Source of the DNA: Chytridium lagenaria
Taxonomy: Eukaryota > Chytridiomycota > Chytridiomycetes > Chytridiales > Chytridiaceae
DNA: 64,000 nt
NCBI GenBank assembly: GCA_025449115.1
Contig: JAHLKC010000051.1
Coordinates: forward strand, 176,988-240,987
Direction: 5' to 3'
In this document: positions 10,389-21,069 of the stretch, piece by piece
Layout of the letters: each line of letters opens with the position of its first letter
Position numbering within the stretch: position 1 is the stretch's first letter
Translations under genes and position numbers: made by a program
Notes under the pieces: model-generated
The model's database searches: none
What the model was told of the DNA's origin: nothing
Seen by the model: only the letters and a program-made list of their open reading frames with translations

Positions 10389-13300
10389 ATGGCTGACACT
10401 ACCTCCTCCACCTCCTGCGGCCCTCCAAGTTCATTGGCACCACTGTGGTTGAATTCGACGAGCAAGTTCGGAAGGTCAAGATCTACGCTCAGGCTCGAGG
10501 TGTTGAGCATCTCTACGACGCTGGCACTGTGGTTCCGGCCATTCCTCTCGCTCCTGTGACCCAAGATCCTGGCCCTCCTCCGGCACTCGTGAATGCTCTC
10601 GCTCCTGGTGCTGCTCCCGACGAGGTCGCCATCTACACCGCTCAGACGGAACGCTTCAAGGTGGAGCTTAACTCATGGAATGCACGGTACACGGTGTTCA
10701 ACCATGAACGCAACCGGTACCAGGCTGATCTCCTCCGTCGAGAGAAGCACATCAAGCAGAACGAGATTGCTAAATCCATCCTTGATGAGTGTTTTCCCGA
10801 TTCCGATCGAAAAAGAGTTGAACACTTGACTAACGCTTCCGAGCAGGTCGCTGCGCTCCGTGCGCTTTACACTGTTGGTAATCTTGACGGTCAGGCCGGC
10901 CAGCAGTGGAACATCAAGTGGGGTCACCTCAGGGTTGGTCCCACTGCTACTATGACCGATATTATCCGCTATATTGATCAGATCCTTGACCTTGTTGATG
11001 CTCATCAGAGGATCTATCCTAACGATTCCGATCGCAGGCAGATTCTTGATCTCTTGGTCGCCAAGTTTACTCATAACTGTCCGGCAGTCCCTGAGTTTAC
11101 TGGTATTTCCGTTGCCGTCAACGATGGAGGTTCGTCGTCGTTCCTTCCCACTGTCGCTCCTGGCGACAATCCTCCCGAGGACTTCTATGCTCAAGGTGTG
11201 AATCGGTTCCGTACCAAGATTCAGACCGCGCTCAAGCAACTCCGCGCCAACGCATCGCTCTCTGAGAACCATGTGTTGCATGCTAGAGCAGCAAAGGCGA
11301 AATCTTCTAAGGCTGACGCCAACAAGAAGAAATCGTCGACTCCAAAGGTCTCAAAGCACTGCAAGATCCACGGCGACTGTATGCACGACGACTCTGAATG
11401 CCGCGCCCAGAAGCAGTCCAAGACAGCTGAGGGTGGCGTCAAGAAGAGGAAGACTCATAAGACGCCAACGGCAAGCACCAAGTGCACGGTGTGCCAGAAA
11501 GGTCATAAGGCATCTGACTGCCCGACTTTGAAGGCCATACTTGATGAGCAGGCTAAGGCTTACCGAGCCTCCGGCAAAGCATCTGCGGCCTCCGAAGCCA
11601 TGGATGTCGATAGTGAAGCTGACACTAAGGAGGTTCCGACTTCTTCAAAACAGAAAGCCTCCGGGAAAGCTAATCGCGTGGAGATCCCGCTGACTCAGAA
11701 TGAGATTTCCTCTATCGTGAGAAAGCATCTTCGTGCAAATGCTGCTATAGTTCCTCGTCAGACTGTTCCGACAGTTACTTGTGAACTTAACGAGACGATT
11801 GTTGAACGCTTCCGAGCTCATTCAGCAGTTCACATCAAACTCGGTGGTCTTGTTGATTCTGGAGCTTCTGCCTGGATGTCTCCTATTGCCGATCTGTTCG
11901 ACAATCTTATCCTCCTAGCTCCAGGTGAGGAAGGCACTGTCCACCTCGCTGATGACCGTTCTGTACCGGTCAAAGGATATGGAGATGTTATGTACAAGTT
12001 CGGCGATCATTTCCGTTTGATCAAACATGTTCTGTACGTCCCTGATCTTACTGAGCCTCTGTGTTCGGTATTGGGCATGATTGAGGGCACACAAGACTTA
12101 GTCGTCTTTTCGGCTGATGAGGTATATCTCTATATCCATCAAGAAGGTCGAACAATCACTATTGGCCGTCGTGTCGGTGACCTTTATCACCTCCTTACTA
12201 CAGTAGACACAGCACCAAAGCTAATGGAGATTACGGATGGTGATAATGAGGCTAATCACGTTACATCCGCATTATTGGTTCCGACTGATGAAGCAACCCT
12301 CCTCGGCGACGAGTGGGATACCTGGTTACGCACCGCTCTTGGAGATGAACCTCTGGTTGAAGGATCCGCTCCTGCAGACAACCACGACATGGTTTTGGAC
12401 TCACTTTCCGAAGTAAGTTCATCAAACTCGATTAGTAACGCCCAATCTAATCGTCTTTCTACAGCTGCATTTCTAGGCAAAAATGCAGACATGACCATAA
12501 AGGAAATCGTTATGCTGCATAAGCGATTTGGTCATGTTCATCCACGGATTCTTATCCAAACGATGACTCATGTAGATTGCATCACAGTAAATAAAAAGTT
12601 ATTATCAGACCCGTCTGTTATTTCTTTATTGAATGAGTCTATCCTTGAGAACTGTCTTATCTGTGCCCAAAATAAGATAGTCCAACGGCCCATAGGTTCT
12701 TCATCCCAATCGGTCCGCCGAAAACTCTATAGAATCCATACCGATACTGTACCTTTACCTTGCCAAAATGAAAAAGGGTTGAAGTACTGGTTACCATTCG
12801 TCGACGAAGGTACCCGATGGATTACCATACGCTTTGTTCGCGACAAAGGACAATCTGCTAGCATGACCATTTCGACCATAATGCAGTTGGAAAATGAAAC
12901 CGGACTCCGCGTCGCGGAATTCAGATCTGACACAGGCGAAATTGCTACGTCTACAGACTTCCAGAAGTTCTGCACGGAAAAACTTCCGCCGATCACAATC
13001 TCACCATCACCACCTTACACTAAGGAGCTCAATGGTTTGGTTGAACGGACTATCAGAAGCCTCAAAGTGATGGCATCCTGTATGCTTACTCAGTCCAAGC
13101 TTCCTGATATTTTCTACTCTCATGCACTCCTGTATAGCGCCCTTGTTAAGAACACGCTTTGGCACCCTTTTCTGAAAGGAACACCATATCAGTCGTTTAC
13201 TGACAAGAAACCCGATTTGACACGTATCAGATCGTTTGGTTGCCTGATCAGCATACACTTGCATCCAGATCAGCGGCGTGCGCTACATACCCGCGACAAA

Positions 13301-13806
13301 TCCGAACTCGGGTTATTTTTGGGATATGAAGGACAGTCGCTTAAAGTAGTGAAAGCTTACAATTACCGAACGGGTACGATACGTCCCTACTATCATGTAT
13401 ACTTTCACGATGGTGTATTCCCCGGAAACAGCCCATCGAAATCAGTCCTTGATGATCTACTATCAACTTATCCTGTTTCGACATTTTCCTTTGACGAAAT
13501 ACCAATTGAAACAGAAGAGGAAGTCATTCCTGAGGATATTACTTCGGAAGTACTTATCCCAAATGATGATAGTGACTCCGAAGAAGAGGACCCGATTCCT
13601 TTCGTCACTTTCCCTATAAACTTTGACGATGAAATCACGCTTGTAGTACCTCCCGTTGTACTTGTTGCACCTCCTGAGGATGCACCACTATCAAGACGAA
13701 CCAGATCACGTGCACCTGCTCCCGAATGGTCTCGTACTCCTGGCGTTACCTTCCAAGGTGATCCAGGCGACCGAGCTGCACGCGGTAAAGTCATTAAAAC
13801 AAAGAT
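10389..13806 (+). pseudogene. Copia-A copy 3 gag-pol, truncated before RT
   Basis: Gag starts at 10,389 (MADTTSS). One base is missing near 10,410 relative to the minus-strand copy, so the first ~18 codons are out of frame with the long open stretch from 10,445. That stretch carries the same modules as copy 1: Cys/His module, CX2CX3HX4C knuckle, DSGAS protease at about 11,855, HHCC and DDE integrase. It ends in the linker before RT, where the sequence turns into an inverted LTR fragment. Over about 3 kb it is practically identical to copy 1, differing only near the end (for example RGDPG versus QGDPG). Confidence 0.93.
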
Positions 13807-13970
13807 TTGCTACAGCGTTAAAGCTGATATGTGATCATGTTAAATACGAGTCAAACGTGAATATAGATCTATAACGTGCGACGTAAAGGTCGTCTCTCTG
13901 GTTCAGTCGGATGAACATGTTCGACGGATGAACATCATGAATCGCAAAGTAAGAGTTTATTGAATTGTTA
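13807..13970 (-). repeat. Copia-A LTR fragment, inverted
   Basis: About 160 bp from the 5' part of the LTR on the minus strand, from ATAACAATTC to the GCTGTAGC block. It is joined on one side to plus-strand gag-pol and on the other to minus-strand RT. Confidence 0.85.
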
Positions 13971-14629
13971 TTCTCGTCCGGATTGATGTAAACCATAGAT
14001 GGCCTGATTCAATCGACAGACAATCATAGCACCGTCAGCTGCGAACTTTTCAAAACCATGTGGCATCACCAAATAATTCAGATCGTGGAGAGTTCCAAAG
14101 AGGTATGCGCCAGTAATATCTATCTGATAGATAAGAAGGCATAGAATCGCACTCCAGCAAGTGAAAAACCGAATAGTATTAGCGTTTGCGACAGGCGAAA
14201 ACACTTCGGTATATTCTTTGCCTGGAATTTGACTGAAACCTCGAGCAACCCAACGGGCCTTATAACGGATAAGGTTACCGTCTTGATCGAACTTATGATC
14301 GAAAACCCATCTTCCATCAATTAGATGAGTACCTTTCGGAAAAGGTACTTCATCCCACGTCCCACGTCGCTTAAGTTTGCTGTATTCCTTCAGCATTACC
14401 GCGACCAAAATGGTGCTTCATCTGGCCGTGACATAGCTTCTTCAACGGATGAAGGTAAAGGAAGAACTTGTGACATAGGGATTTTCTGAGGAGGAGTCGA
14501 ACTCAGAGCCGGTTCAGCGAAAACAATCTTTGGTTTGATGACTTTACCGCGTGCAGCTCGGTCGCCTGGATCACCTCAGAAGGTAACGCCAGGAGTACGA
14601 GACCATTCCAGAGCAGGTGCACGTGATCT
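13971..14629 (-). pseudogene. Copia-A copy 4: RT start, inverted fragment
   Basis: The minus strand encodes the pre-RT linker and the start of RT (WVFDHKFDQDG, QIDITGAYL, YGLHQSGRE), then passes straight into the LTR at the same ATAACAATTC junction seen at 3,588. Part of the linker carries a frameshift near 14,400. The fragment ends at 14,629, where the GGGATAGCTAC end of an element-G sequence begins. It is the inverse of roughly 2,930-3,750. Confidence 0.85.
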
Positions 14630-14920
14630 GGGATAGCTACTGGGGTCAAAACAGTTGATGTATGTTACCAAAGTACCGGTTTGAGACCCAACACGGCCGG
14701 GTCCGTACACGGTCTGGAAGAACCGGTACCAAAATACGGCCGGGTCGGGCGGGCCGTCCGTATCCGGTCTGTAAGAACCGGTACCAAAATACGGCCGGGT
14801 CGGGCGGGCTGTCCGTATCTGGTCTGTAAAAACGGGTACCAAAATGTCCCGACCCGGCCGTATTTTGGTACCCGTTTTTACAGACCAGATACGGACAGCC
14901 CGCCCGACCCGGCCGTATTT
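14630..14920 (+). mobile_element. Element G end: terminal repeat plus GC-rich array and long palindrome
   Basis: Starts GGGATAGCTACTGGGGTC, the same end found at 18,470. The conserved block GTATGTTACCAAAGTACCGG follows, then several ~60-bp units of the type TACGGCCGGGTCGGGCGGGC. Its last part is a perfect 59-bp inverted repeat (14,787-14,845 and 14,862-14,920) with a 16-nt spacer. It looks like a deletion derivative in which two inverted G ends have been brought together. It has no coding sequence. Confidence 0.7.
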
Positions 14921-15534
14921 GGGTTATATCCCATAGTACAAAACCGACGACAACTAAAAAAATTTCGTCGAATTTGGATATAGTTTGCCGTAAATCGGCG
15001 TATGCTGCCGCTTTTGCACCAAATCAATTCGTTGGTCACACAATATTCGCCACTTATTAAATGCGGCAGAATACCGCCAAATACGTAAATTTTTTCATCA
15101 TACGGGGAGCTGAATTTTCGGTCACGCAATGGAAATTTCTTTATTTTACAGAATTCAGACAGTACCACAGGATTTGCATCGAACTATACTATAGCGCCGT
15201 AAACGGCCATCTACGGGAGTCTTCTGTTTCTCCACCATAAGGACTTTACCGTAACCTAAAGCTTTTAATCTGAATATATATTTTACAGTCGTACTTAAAA
15301 ATTATTAGGACTCATAAGCCACGTGTGCATAAAGAAAACGTTCTTCCTATTTAGCCCACATACACAGTGTTCAGTACAAACATTGACGTCAGACCGCAAT
15401 ACTCTTTTCCACAAAGGTATTTTTACCTTTTTTGCTTTTGTCAAACTATACTGAATTTGTGGTCATATTCTTTGTGTATACGCTGACTGTCGCAGAATGT
15501 TGACACTGCCAATGCAGGTATAATACGTTTTGTC

Positions 15535-15668
15535 GCGTGTACGTACGCTTACGTGCGTACACGTGCGTTTGTACGCGTGCGTACGTGTGCGTACATTTGC
15601 GCACGTAAATGTAAGACGCGTGCACAAGTGTACGTAAACGTACGCAAACGTGCATGTACGTACGTATA
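15535..15668. repeat. Alternating purine-pyrimidine tract (ACGTRCG-rich) in element C
   Basis: About 130 bp made almost only of overlapping ACGTGCGTACGTGTGCG-type words. The second element-C copy has the same tract at about 52,903-53,036 with small changes. It could form Z-DNA or serve as clustered protein-binding sites; both are inferences. Confidence 0.7.
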
Positions 15669-15842
15669 GTGGAATCAATGCATACTTCGTGAACGTTCCT
15701 ATACATACTCTTGTATTTTATTTTTGAAGATGTTCACGATTTTTTCTCTCTAAACTCCAAAAATAAATACATTCTGCACAAAATTGGGACTTTGATAAAA
15801 TATATTAACGTAATTTTGACATCAACGTACAGCACCATTAGT

Positions 15843-17532
15843 TCAACGTCTATAATTCCTGGCGTTGTACCTGCGAGCTTTGTTAGGAGATATGTCGCTA
15901 TCCGAAGAGGTGTAACTCAAGTTTGTACGCGAACGGTCGCGTAAACGAGATGTTGATCCCCTCAAACTACCACGTGACAGGCTTCTAGCTCTTCCCTTGT
16001 CAGGAGAAAAGCTAGCTGAATTTCGAATACGCTGAGACCGGCGAGGTGGTGACGGGGGCAGTTCCTCAGATAAGATTCGTCGAGACCTGCGAGGTGGGGA
16101 CTCTGAAAATCGTGGCAATGGTCTTACTCCTGGTCGGCGCACGCGGTTATTGGCTACAGCAACGTCATGCTCAAAAGAAGCTGAGGAGACTCTTCGTTGT
16201 GCTTTGTCATGAAAACTAATTACTAAAGTGCTTGAAGCAAGAAAAACTTACAGTTGCTGCTGTTTGTTAAGGCATCCACAGATCCCCTAATAGTTTTTTT
16301 TCGTCGAAGTTGTCAAGTCTTTCCTTCAACGCCAAAAGAGAGGATTCAAAACTTTTCTGCATATTGTCTTGCGCTTGACGTAGATAAGAAAGTTAGATGC
16401 AAGCGTTCTCTGAGTCAAGTTGTTTTCGTGTATAAGAAGGACGAGACTGTCTTGTTGTGCAGCAGCAGTCTGCAAATTCTTGCCGCCAACGCTAACAATG
16501 AAACAGTCGTTCAGCCTTTTGAGCTCGTTAACACCGAACCCTAAATCAAAAATAAGTTAATTTTAATATTTTAATTGTCAGCCAAAACATCAAATAAATG
16601 CACAGTATACAACAGTATACTACCGCACACTACATATACTGCCGCACACTACAGTATACAAACGCACACTACAGTATACAACCGTATGTAGCCGTACATC
16701 ATTGTATGCGGCAGTTTACCACCGTTACCAGCCGTACAATGACTATACACCACAATATACCTTGAATCCTTACCTGGAACATGCTTTTGAAAGCCTGGTG
16801 ACATGTATGCTTTTGCAGCCAAAGCCTCAGGGTACGTAGCTAATAAGACAATGCCAGCGTCAATCTTTCTACTCATGTTATCAGCCTGTTTTTTATATTA
16901 GTTTCTAAAAATGTTCAAACCGATGCAATGGGACTGACCGTCTGAACAAGATGCTCCCAATGTCGACGGAAAAAGTTGATGTTAGAGCTTGTCGAGTTAG
17001 CATTTGAAAATGCATTCCTTCTGTTGTTTGACTGCTTCACACTCTCTATAAAAGTAGGGTGTTAGCAAACTTGTTAGATCTTTCCCACCAGTATACCATC
17101 ATGCATCACTTGACCACTCCGAATCTTATATGCTCCTTCAATGGGGACAGGAAGAGAAGGAGCCGGTGGAGCACGTATTCTTGATTCCTCGTTAGCGGCA
17201 TCAACCGCCATCATGCCTGCAGTAACAGTTTCGTTGTCGTCTTCGCTGTAAGTTGGCTCCGAGTGGCTTCTGGACCCTGCAGCTTTATTATAAATAGTTA
17301 ATTTACCGTGTCAGTGAAGATGATCTGGATTTGAGTATGTTACAGAGTTCTCACCAAGGTTGTATTGGAACCCCCTTCCCCCATGTTCATCATCATGTCC
17401 ACCAAGGCTCATCGGTATGTTGATATGTCTGCACAAGTCAAAAAGCTCTGTTGTCAAACCATCGTATGCCTTTAAAATTTTCTTCCAACACCGTATGATG
17501 CTGTCATATAAAAAAAGTTGACAACCGTACAT
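15843..17532 (-). CDS. Element C minus-strand spliced gene, coiled-coil and basic SR-rich tail
   Basis: No family recognised. Exons inferred on the minus strand: about 17,532-17,355 (LFDLCRHINIPMSLGG, ending GFQYNLG at a GTGAG donor); about 17,280-17,085 (SEPTYSEDDNETV); about 17,045-16,935 (NINFFRRHWEHLVQT); about 16,885-16,770 (KIDAGIVLLATYPEALA); about 16,545-16,255, predicted helical/coiled-coil (LLALKERLDNFDE in copy 2, damaged here); and a last exon to the stop at 15,843 with PPRRSRRI-type repeats and a Ser/Arg-rich tail ending YNARNYRR. The first join (GGTGAGA donor, CTGCAG acceptor) keeps phase 1. A 17,532 start is only tentative. The tail suggests nucleic-acid binding. The gene is divergent from the plus-strand gene about 480 bp away. 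Confidence 0.5.
16590..16745. repeat. Short tandem repeats (ACTACAGTATACAACCG-type)
   Basis: Repeated 18-22-bp words around CACACTACAGTATAC lie between two predicted exons of the element-C minus gene. The corresponding intron in copy 2 (53,973-54,130) has one additional unit, so the array differs in length between copies. Confidence 0.65.
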
Positions 17533-18014
17533 AAGCGCACGTTACCGCAAACAACCATAGAATGACGCATTAGACCATATATTGCCATAAATAAACGCAA
17601 ATGGCCGTATACCACAGCCGTTAAGGTGATTAATGAAATATTTCAATATCTTGAGTCCATCGAATTGTAAACTTTTAAAACAGGTTTGTGGTCTGCTACG
17701 TAGGTATTCGTATACAGCTAGCTGCTGCGGTAAGCTAAGATAGGTTTATTTTATCACATCAGACTCAAACATTTGCCTTATGGCCATAGACTCTAAAATA
17801 TTATAACTTCATGTGGCGCTTCTATATTTGATTGTCTTGTACAAAAGACGATGGAATACTTGCGTACCCCACCGCCTTCGTATGAATCACTCATTTGGTT
17901 GTATACACGGCCACAGACGGTTTAGTCAGTAAAAGAATAACCATCGTGAAAGTCAAAGTTACGTCTGATAGTGCGACATTAGTATTACGTACGTAAAAAA
18001 ATTTGACGAAGAAA

Positions 18015-18469
18015 ATGTACTGTCCATGCTGTGCTGAAGACGTCCCCTCCGTCACGTCTAGAAAGATGCTTGAGAACCACATTAGAGATGACCATGCTTC
18101 CAGTAGTGCTCTCATAACCTTGCTTCTGAAGCTTGACAGTGAAGCGACCATTGAAAGAGTCTTGACTATGGTTATTGGCGGCGGTTCCCACGCCCAATCG
18201 CAGCCCCCCTAGCCCAGCAGACGCAACGACAGCCATCACATAGATAGGATGACGGCGGAGCAGAAGACGTTATCCGGAGCAATTTGAATGATTCCGCATT
18301 TGATTGAAGATGCAGCCGTAGCTGAAGCAGTACGTACGAAGATTACCGAGGTAGGCAAAGCTCTGTTGTTTTAGTGATATTGAAGTTGTTAGGCCAAAGA
18401 GAAGTATCTTACCGCTTACCGTGCTGGGTACACTCAACAAAATCCGAACGTTGCAAGCTATCAAGTCAC
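18015..18469 (+). pseudogene. Element C plus-strand gene, copy 1, deleted and truncated
   Basis: Starts MYCPCCAEDVPSVT with a Cys-rich N-terminus and a downstream HIRDDH, a possible CCHH-type zinc finger. Compared with the second copy it lacks about 165 bp at about 18,240, spanning the end of exon 1, the first intron and the start of exon 2. The exon beginning YLAAYRAGYT is then cut by element G at 18,469. It cannot make the full protein. Confidence 0.6.
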
Positions 18470-18529
18470 GGGATAGCTACTGGGGTCAAAACAGTTGACG
18501 TATGTTACCAAAGTACCGGTTTGAGACCC

Positions 18530-18945
18530 AACACGGCCGGGTCCACTGGACCCGGCCGTATACGGTCTGGAAGAACCGGTACCAAAATACGGCCGGGTCG
18601 GGCGGGCCGTCCGTATTTGGTCTGTAAGAACGTGTACCAAAATACGGCCGGGTCGGCGGGCTGTCCGTATCCGGTCTGTAAGAACGGGTACCAAAATACG
18701 GCCGGGTCGGGCGGGCTGTCCGTATCCGGTCTATAAAAACGGGTACCTAAGTACGGCCGGGTCGGGCGGGCCGTCCGTATCTGGTCTCTAAAAATGGGTA
18801 CCAAAACACGGCTCGGTCGGGCGGGCCGTCCGTATCTGGTCTGTAAAAACGGGTACCAAAATACGGCCGGGTCGGGCGGGCCGTCCGTATCCAGTCTTTA
18901 AGAACCGGTACCATAATACTGCCAGGCCAGGGTTAGGGTCTCGGG
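18530..18945 (+). repeat. GC-rich ~60-bp tandem array, left side of element G
   Basis: Units read roughly ACCAAAATACGGCCGGGTCG, then GGCGGGCYGTCCGTATCYGG, then TCTGTAAGAACGGGT. About seven units decay towards the right. The same unit forms the palindrome near 14,850. Confidence 0.85.
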
Positions 18946-19299
18946 CGGGCCTGCCGTAGCCAGACCATGCCCTAAAGGGTCTGTAAGTACTAGAACCAAA
19001 ACACGGATGGGTACGGCGGGCCAGACGTAACCCGTTCGTAAAAGCTGGTACCAAATGACAGCCGGTCATACTGAATGCAAATATGAGGAGACTCTTAAAT
19101 GTGCTTTGACAATAGCACTAACATATATATGTAACGTAGATATTTGTACGCCTATAAACGGACAGTTTGGAGCCCAACAACCACTGTACCGTCAACCACA
19201 TTACAGTCTGTATACACACGTAACTGGTCAAACATGGCCTAGAAGGCCCAGACTGAGTCAAGCGGTGACTTTAAATCAATGAAAAAAATCAAGACGGAC

Positions 19300-20330
19300 G
19301 TGCTTGATAATGTGTGTTATATAATTTGAAAGCTCTTAATTTGTGGAATCTCCCACGTACCTGTGGCAGCTTCTAACGCTCTGTGCCGTCTTGCAATTAT
19401 TATTCCCAGCTTGGTAAACACAAAATTTGACTTCAAAACTCAATAAGATACTCTAAAGACGTGATAGAGGTGTGAAACCATCACCGATGAAGTCCCCAAA
19501 GCTGTTTTTTTTAAACCAAGTAGTTATCCACGCTTGACCTTAAAATCAAAGTTTAGGCTTAACGGGCTGGTGTAGTTTTAAGGCATAGGTGTCAAAAGCT
19601 TTCAGATGAAGAAGCCAAATGCGGGCAGACATATTCGGCATATGTGTGTTCTATCATTTGAAAGCGCTCAATTGTTAAATTTCGAGTCCAAGGTGAACTC
19701 TCGTTCAGAGACGAGTGAAAGAGGTTATGTCTAATAACATTGATAGGTAGGAGAGGAAGGTATAACTGCAGAGAGAGCAGGATTGAACTGCACTTCCACT
19801 ATGTAAAAACACTAGCTTTTATAGCTAAGTTTGAAGGGAAAGTGATGTGAAAGGATCTGAAGGGTAGTACCGAAAAAGGCAACGAGATTCCTTCAATGAA
19901 AATTTCCTTATCGGGATAGGAATGAAGGAGTATAGATCCATTCATATGATGTAACAACATACATACTGATAGAACGAATTGTCTTTAGAGTGACAAGTTA
20001 CTATGTGACATCCTCTACTACCTATTATAGCTTCCCACGACCTTAACAATGTTAGAACCCTTAGACAACTAAGTAGAATTCAATTGCAGGCGCGGCAAGG
20101 AATGTGAGGGCAGAGGAGTGTAGTGTCCCGTTCTATGTGTACGCGTTATGAGAGGATATGAACATCTCTCATCTCTCTAGTTCGACGACGAACTTGTTCT
20201 GTGAATGAACAGCAGAATAAACTATGAATGATGAAGTGTTTCGTTGTATTGGATATGACCAACACGAGAACTTAACATCAATGAGTGGATACCTTCAGGT
20301 ACTGTTGCAGCTTTTAACGCTCTTGCATCG
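19300..20330 (+). repeat. Diverged direct repeat inside element G
   Basis: The sequence around 19,308-19,385 (ATGTGTGTTATATAATTTGAAAG ... GCAGCTTCTAACGCTCT, with gaps) recurs at 19,640-19,672 plus 20,278-20,330, once the intervening solo LTR is ignored (ATGTGTGTTCTATCATTTG ... GCAGCTTTTAACGCTCT). The unit spacing is therefore about 330 bp. The rest of 19,020-19,670 shows no gene. Confidence 0.55.
19673..20277 (-). repeat. Solo LTR, family B, second copy
   Basis: 605 bp, TGTTAAATTTCGAG to GAGAACTTAACA, flanked by the direct repeat TCAAT (19,668-19,672 and 20,278-20,282). It is almost identical to the copy at 7,839, and both read on the minus strand. It is inserted in element G, so it is younger than G. 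Confidence 0.94.
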
Positions 20331-20521
20331 CGTGCCATGCGCTTTTTCCGCTACGTTAGCACTAAATCTTTTACTGAAACTTTGCAGAGACGACTGTTTG
20401 GGACTGACGCATTGTGAAAGGTTAATGTTAGTACTTATACCTTAATCAATTAATATTTTATGAAATATTCTTCAGAAGTTAGCAATTGCGATAGCAGATG
20501 GTTCAAACAGTTTGTATAATT

Positions 20522-20640
20522 GGCCATCTTTGGACGTACTCGTGCGGTTACGGCCTTTTTTGGACGTATTCGTGCGGTTACGGCCTCATTTGGACGTACC
20601 CGTGCGGTTACGGCCTTGATTGGACGTACCTGTCCGTTGT
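20522..20640 (+). repeat. ~30-bp tandem array, right side of element G
   Basis: Four units of TTTGGACGTAYYCGTGCGG followed by TTACGGCC. The ACGGCC core is shared with the left array, as expected for subterminal binding sites. The array is followed by GGCCGTACACGGCC- and GGCCGTACATGGCC-like palindromes up to about 20,950. Confidence 0.8.
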
Positions 20641-21069
20641 GGCGCAAAGGGGGGTACCAAATAATCAGATTTCCTGACCAATGGGCCGTACACGGCCATA
20701 TAATTGATGGTTTTACAAGCGCCAAATTGGGCCGTACACGTCAGGATATTCTGTGCTTTGTGTGGGGCGGTGGGGACAGACAGCCTCTGGTACATACCAC
20801 ATGATTTAATCCAAAGTGGTTGAAGGGTAAACGTATGTGGTTGGCTAAATGTGGCGCCAAATATTGCGCCAACCACCAGCTGGGTAAGGCCATACATGGC
20901 CCGGCCATGTACAACCACCATCTGGGTAAGGCCGTATAAGGCCGTACATGGCCCTGATTTTGTTTACATATTGATGCTGGTTCAATTCAGGGCGTATACG
21001 CCCTAACCCGGTTTTAAACCAGTACTTTGGTAACATATGTCAACGGTTTTAACATAAGTGATATGACCC

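Larger units (their letters stand above)
14921..18469. mobile_element. Element C, copy 1 (right end lost)
   Basis: Matches the copy at 52,286 over about 3.5 kb with scattered small differences. It starts GGGTTATATCCCATAGTACA. That start resembles the right end of element G (GGGTCATATCACTTATG...), which suggests related terminal repeats. Content from left to right: AT-rich leader with ACGGCC-type motifs, an alternating purine-pyrimidine tract, a minus-strand spliced gene and a plus-strand spliced gene. It is cut at 18,469 by the end of element G. No transposase is recognised in the preserved part. Confidence 0.65.
18470..21069. mobile_element. Element G with imperfect terminal inverted repeats
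   Basis: The left end GGGATAGCTACTGGGGTC and the right end (read inward) GGGTCATATCACTTATG are followed by the shared block GTTGACRTATGTTACCAAAG, then ACYGGTTT. Each end has its own subterminal array. The left has about seven ~60-bp units with TACGGCCGGGTCGGGCGGGC (18,530-18,945). The right has four ~30-bp units TTTGGACGTAC.CGTGCGGTTACGGCC (20,522-20,640), followed by dispersed GGCCGTAYA words. No transposase-like frame is visible, so this copy is probably non-autonomous. Flanks differ (element C on the left, Gypsy gene on the right) and no target duplication is seen. Confidence 0.65.

Noticed and set aside
15446..15706. Small proteins encoded by the ACGTGCG tract
   Set aside because: The open frames arise from a simple alternating sequence that reads open in several frames.
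18470..18945. CRISPR-like array or telomeric/subtelomeric satellite
   Set aside because: Units are contiguous ~60-bp tandem repeats without spacers, in fungal DNA, and belong to a transposon end.
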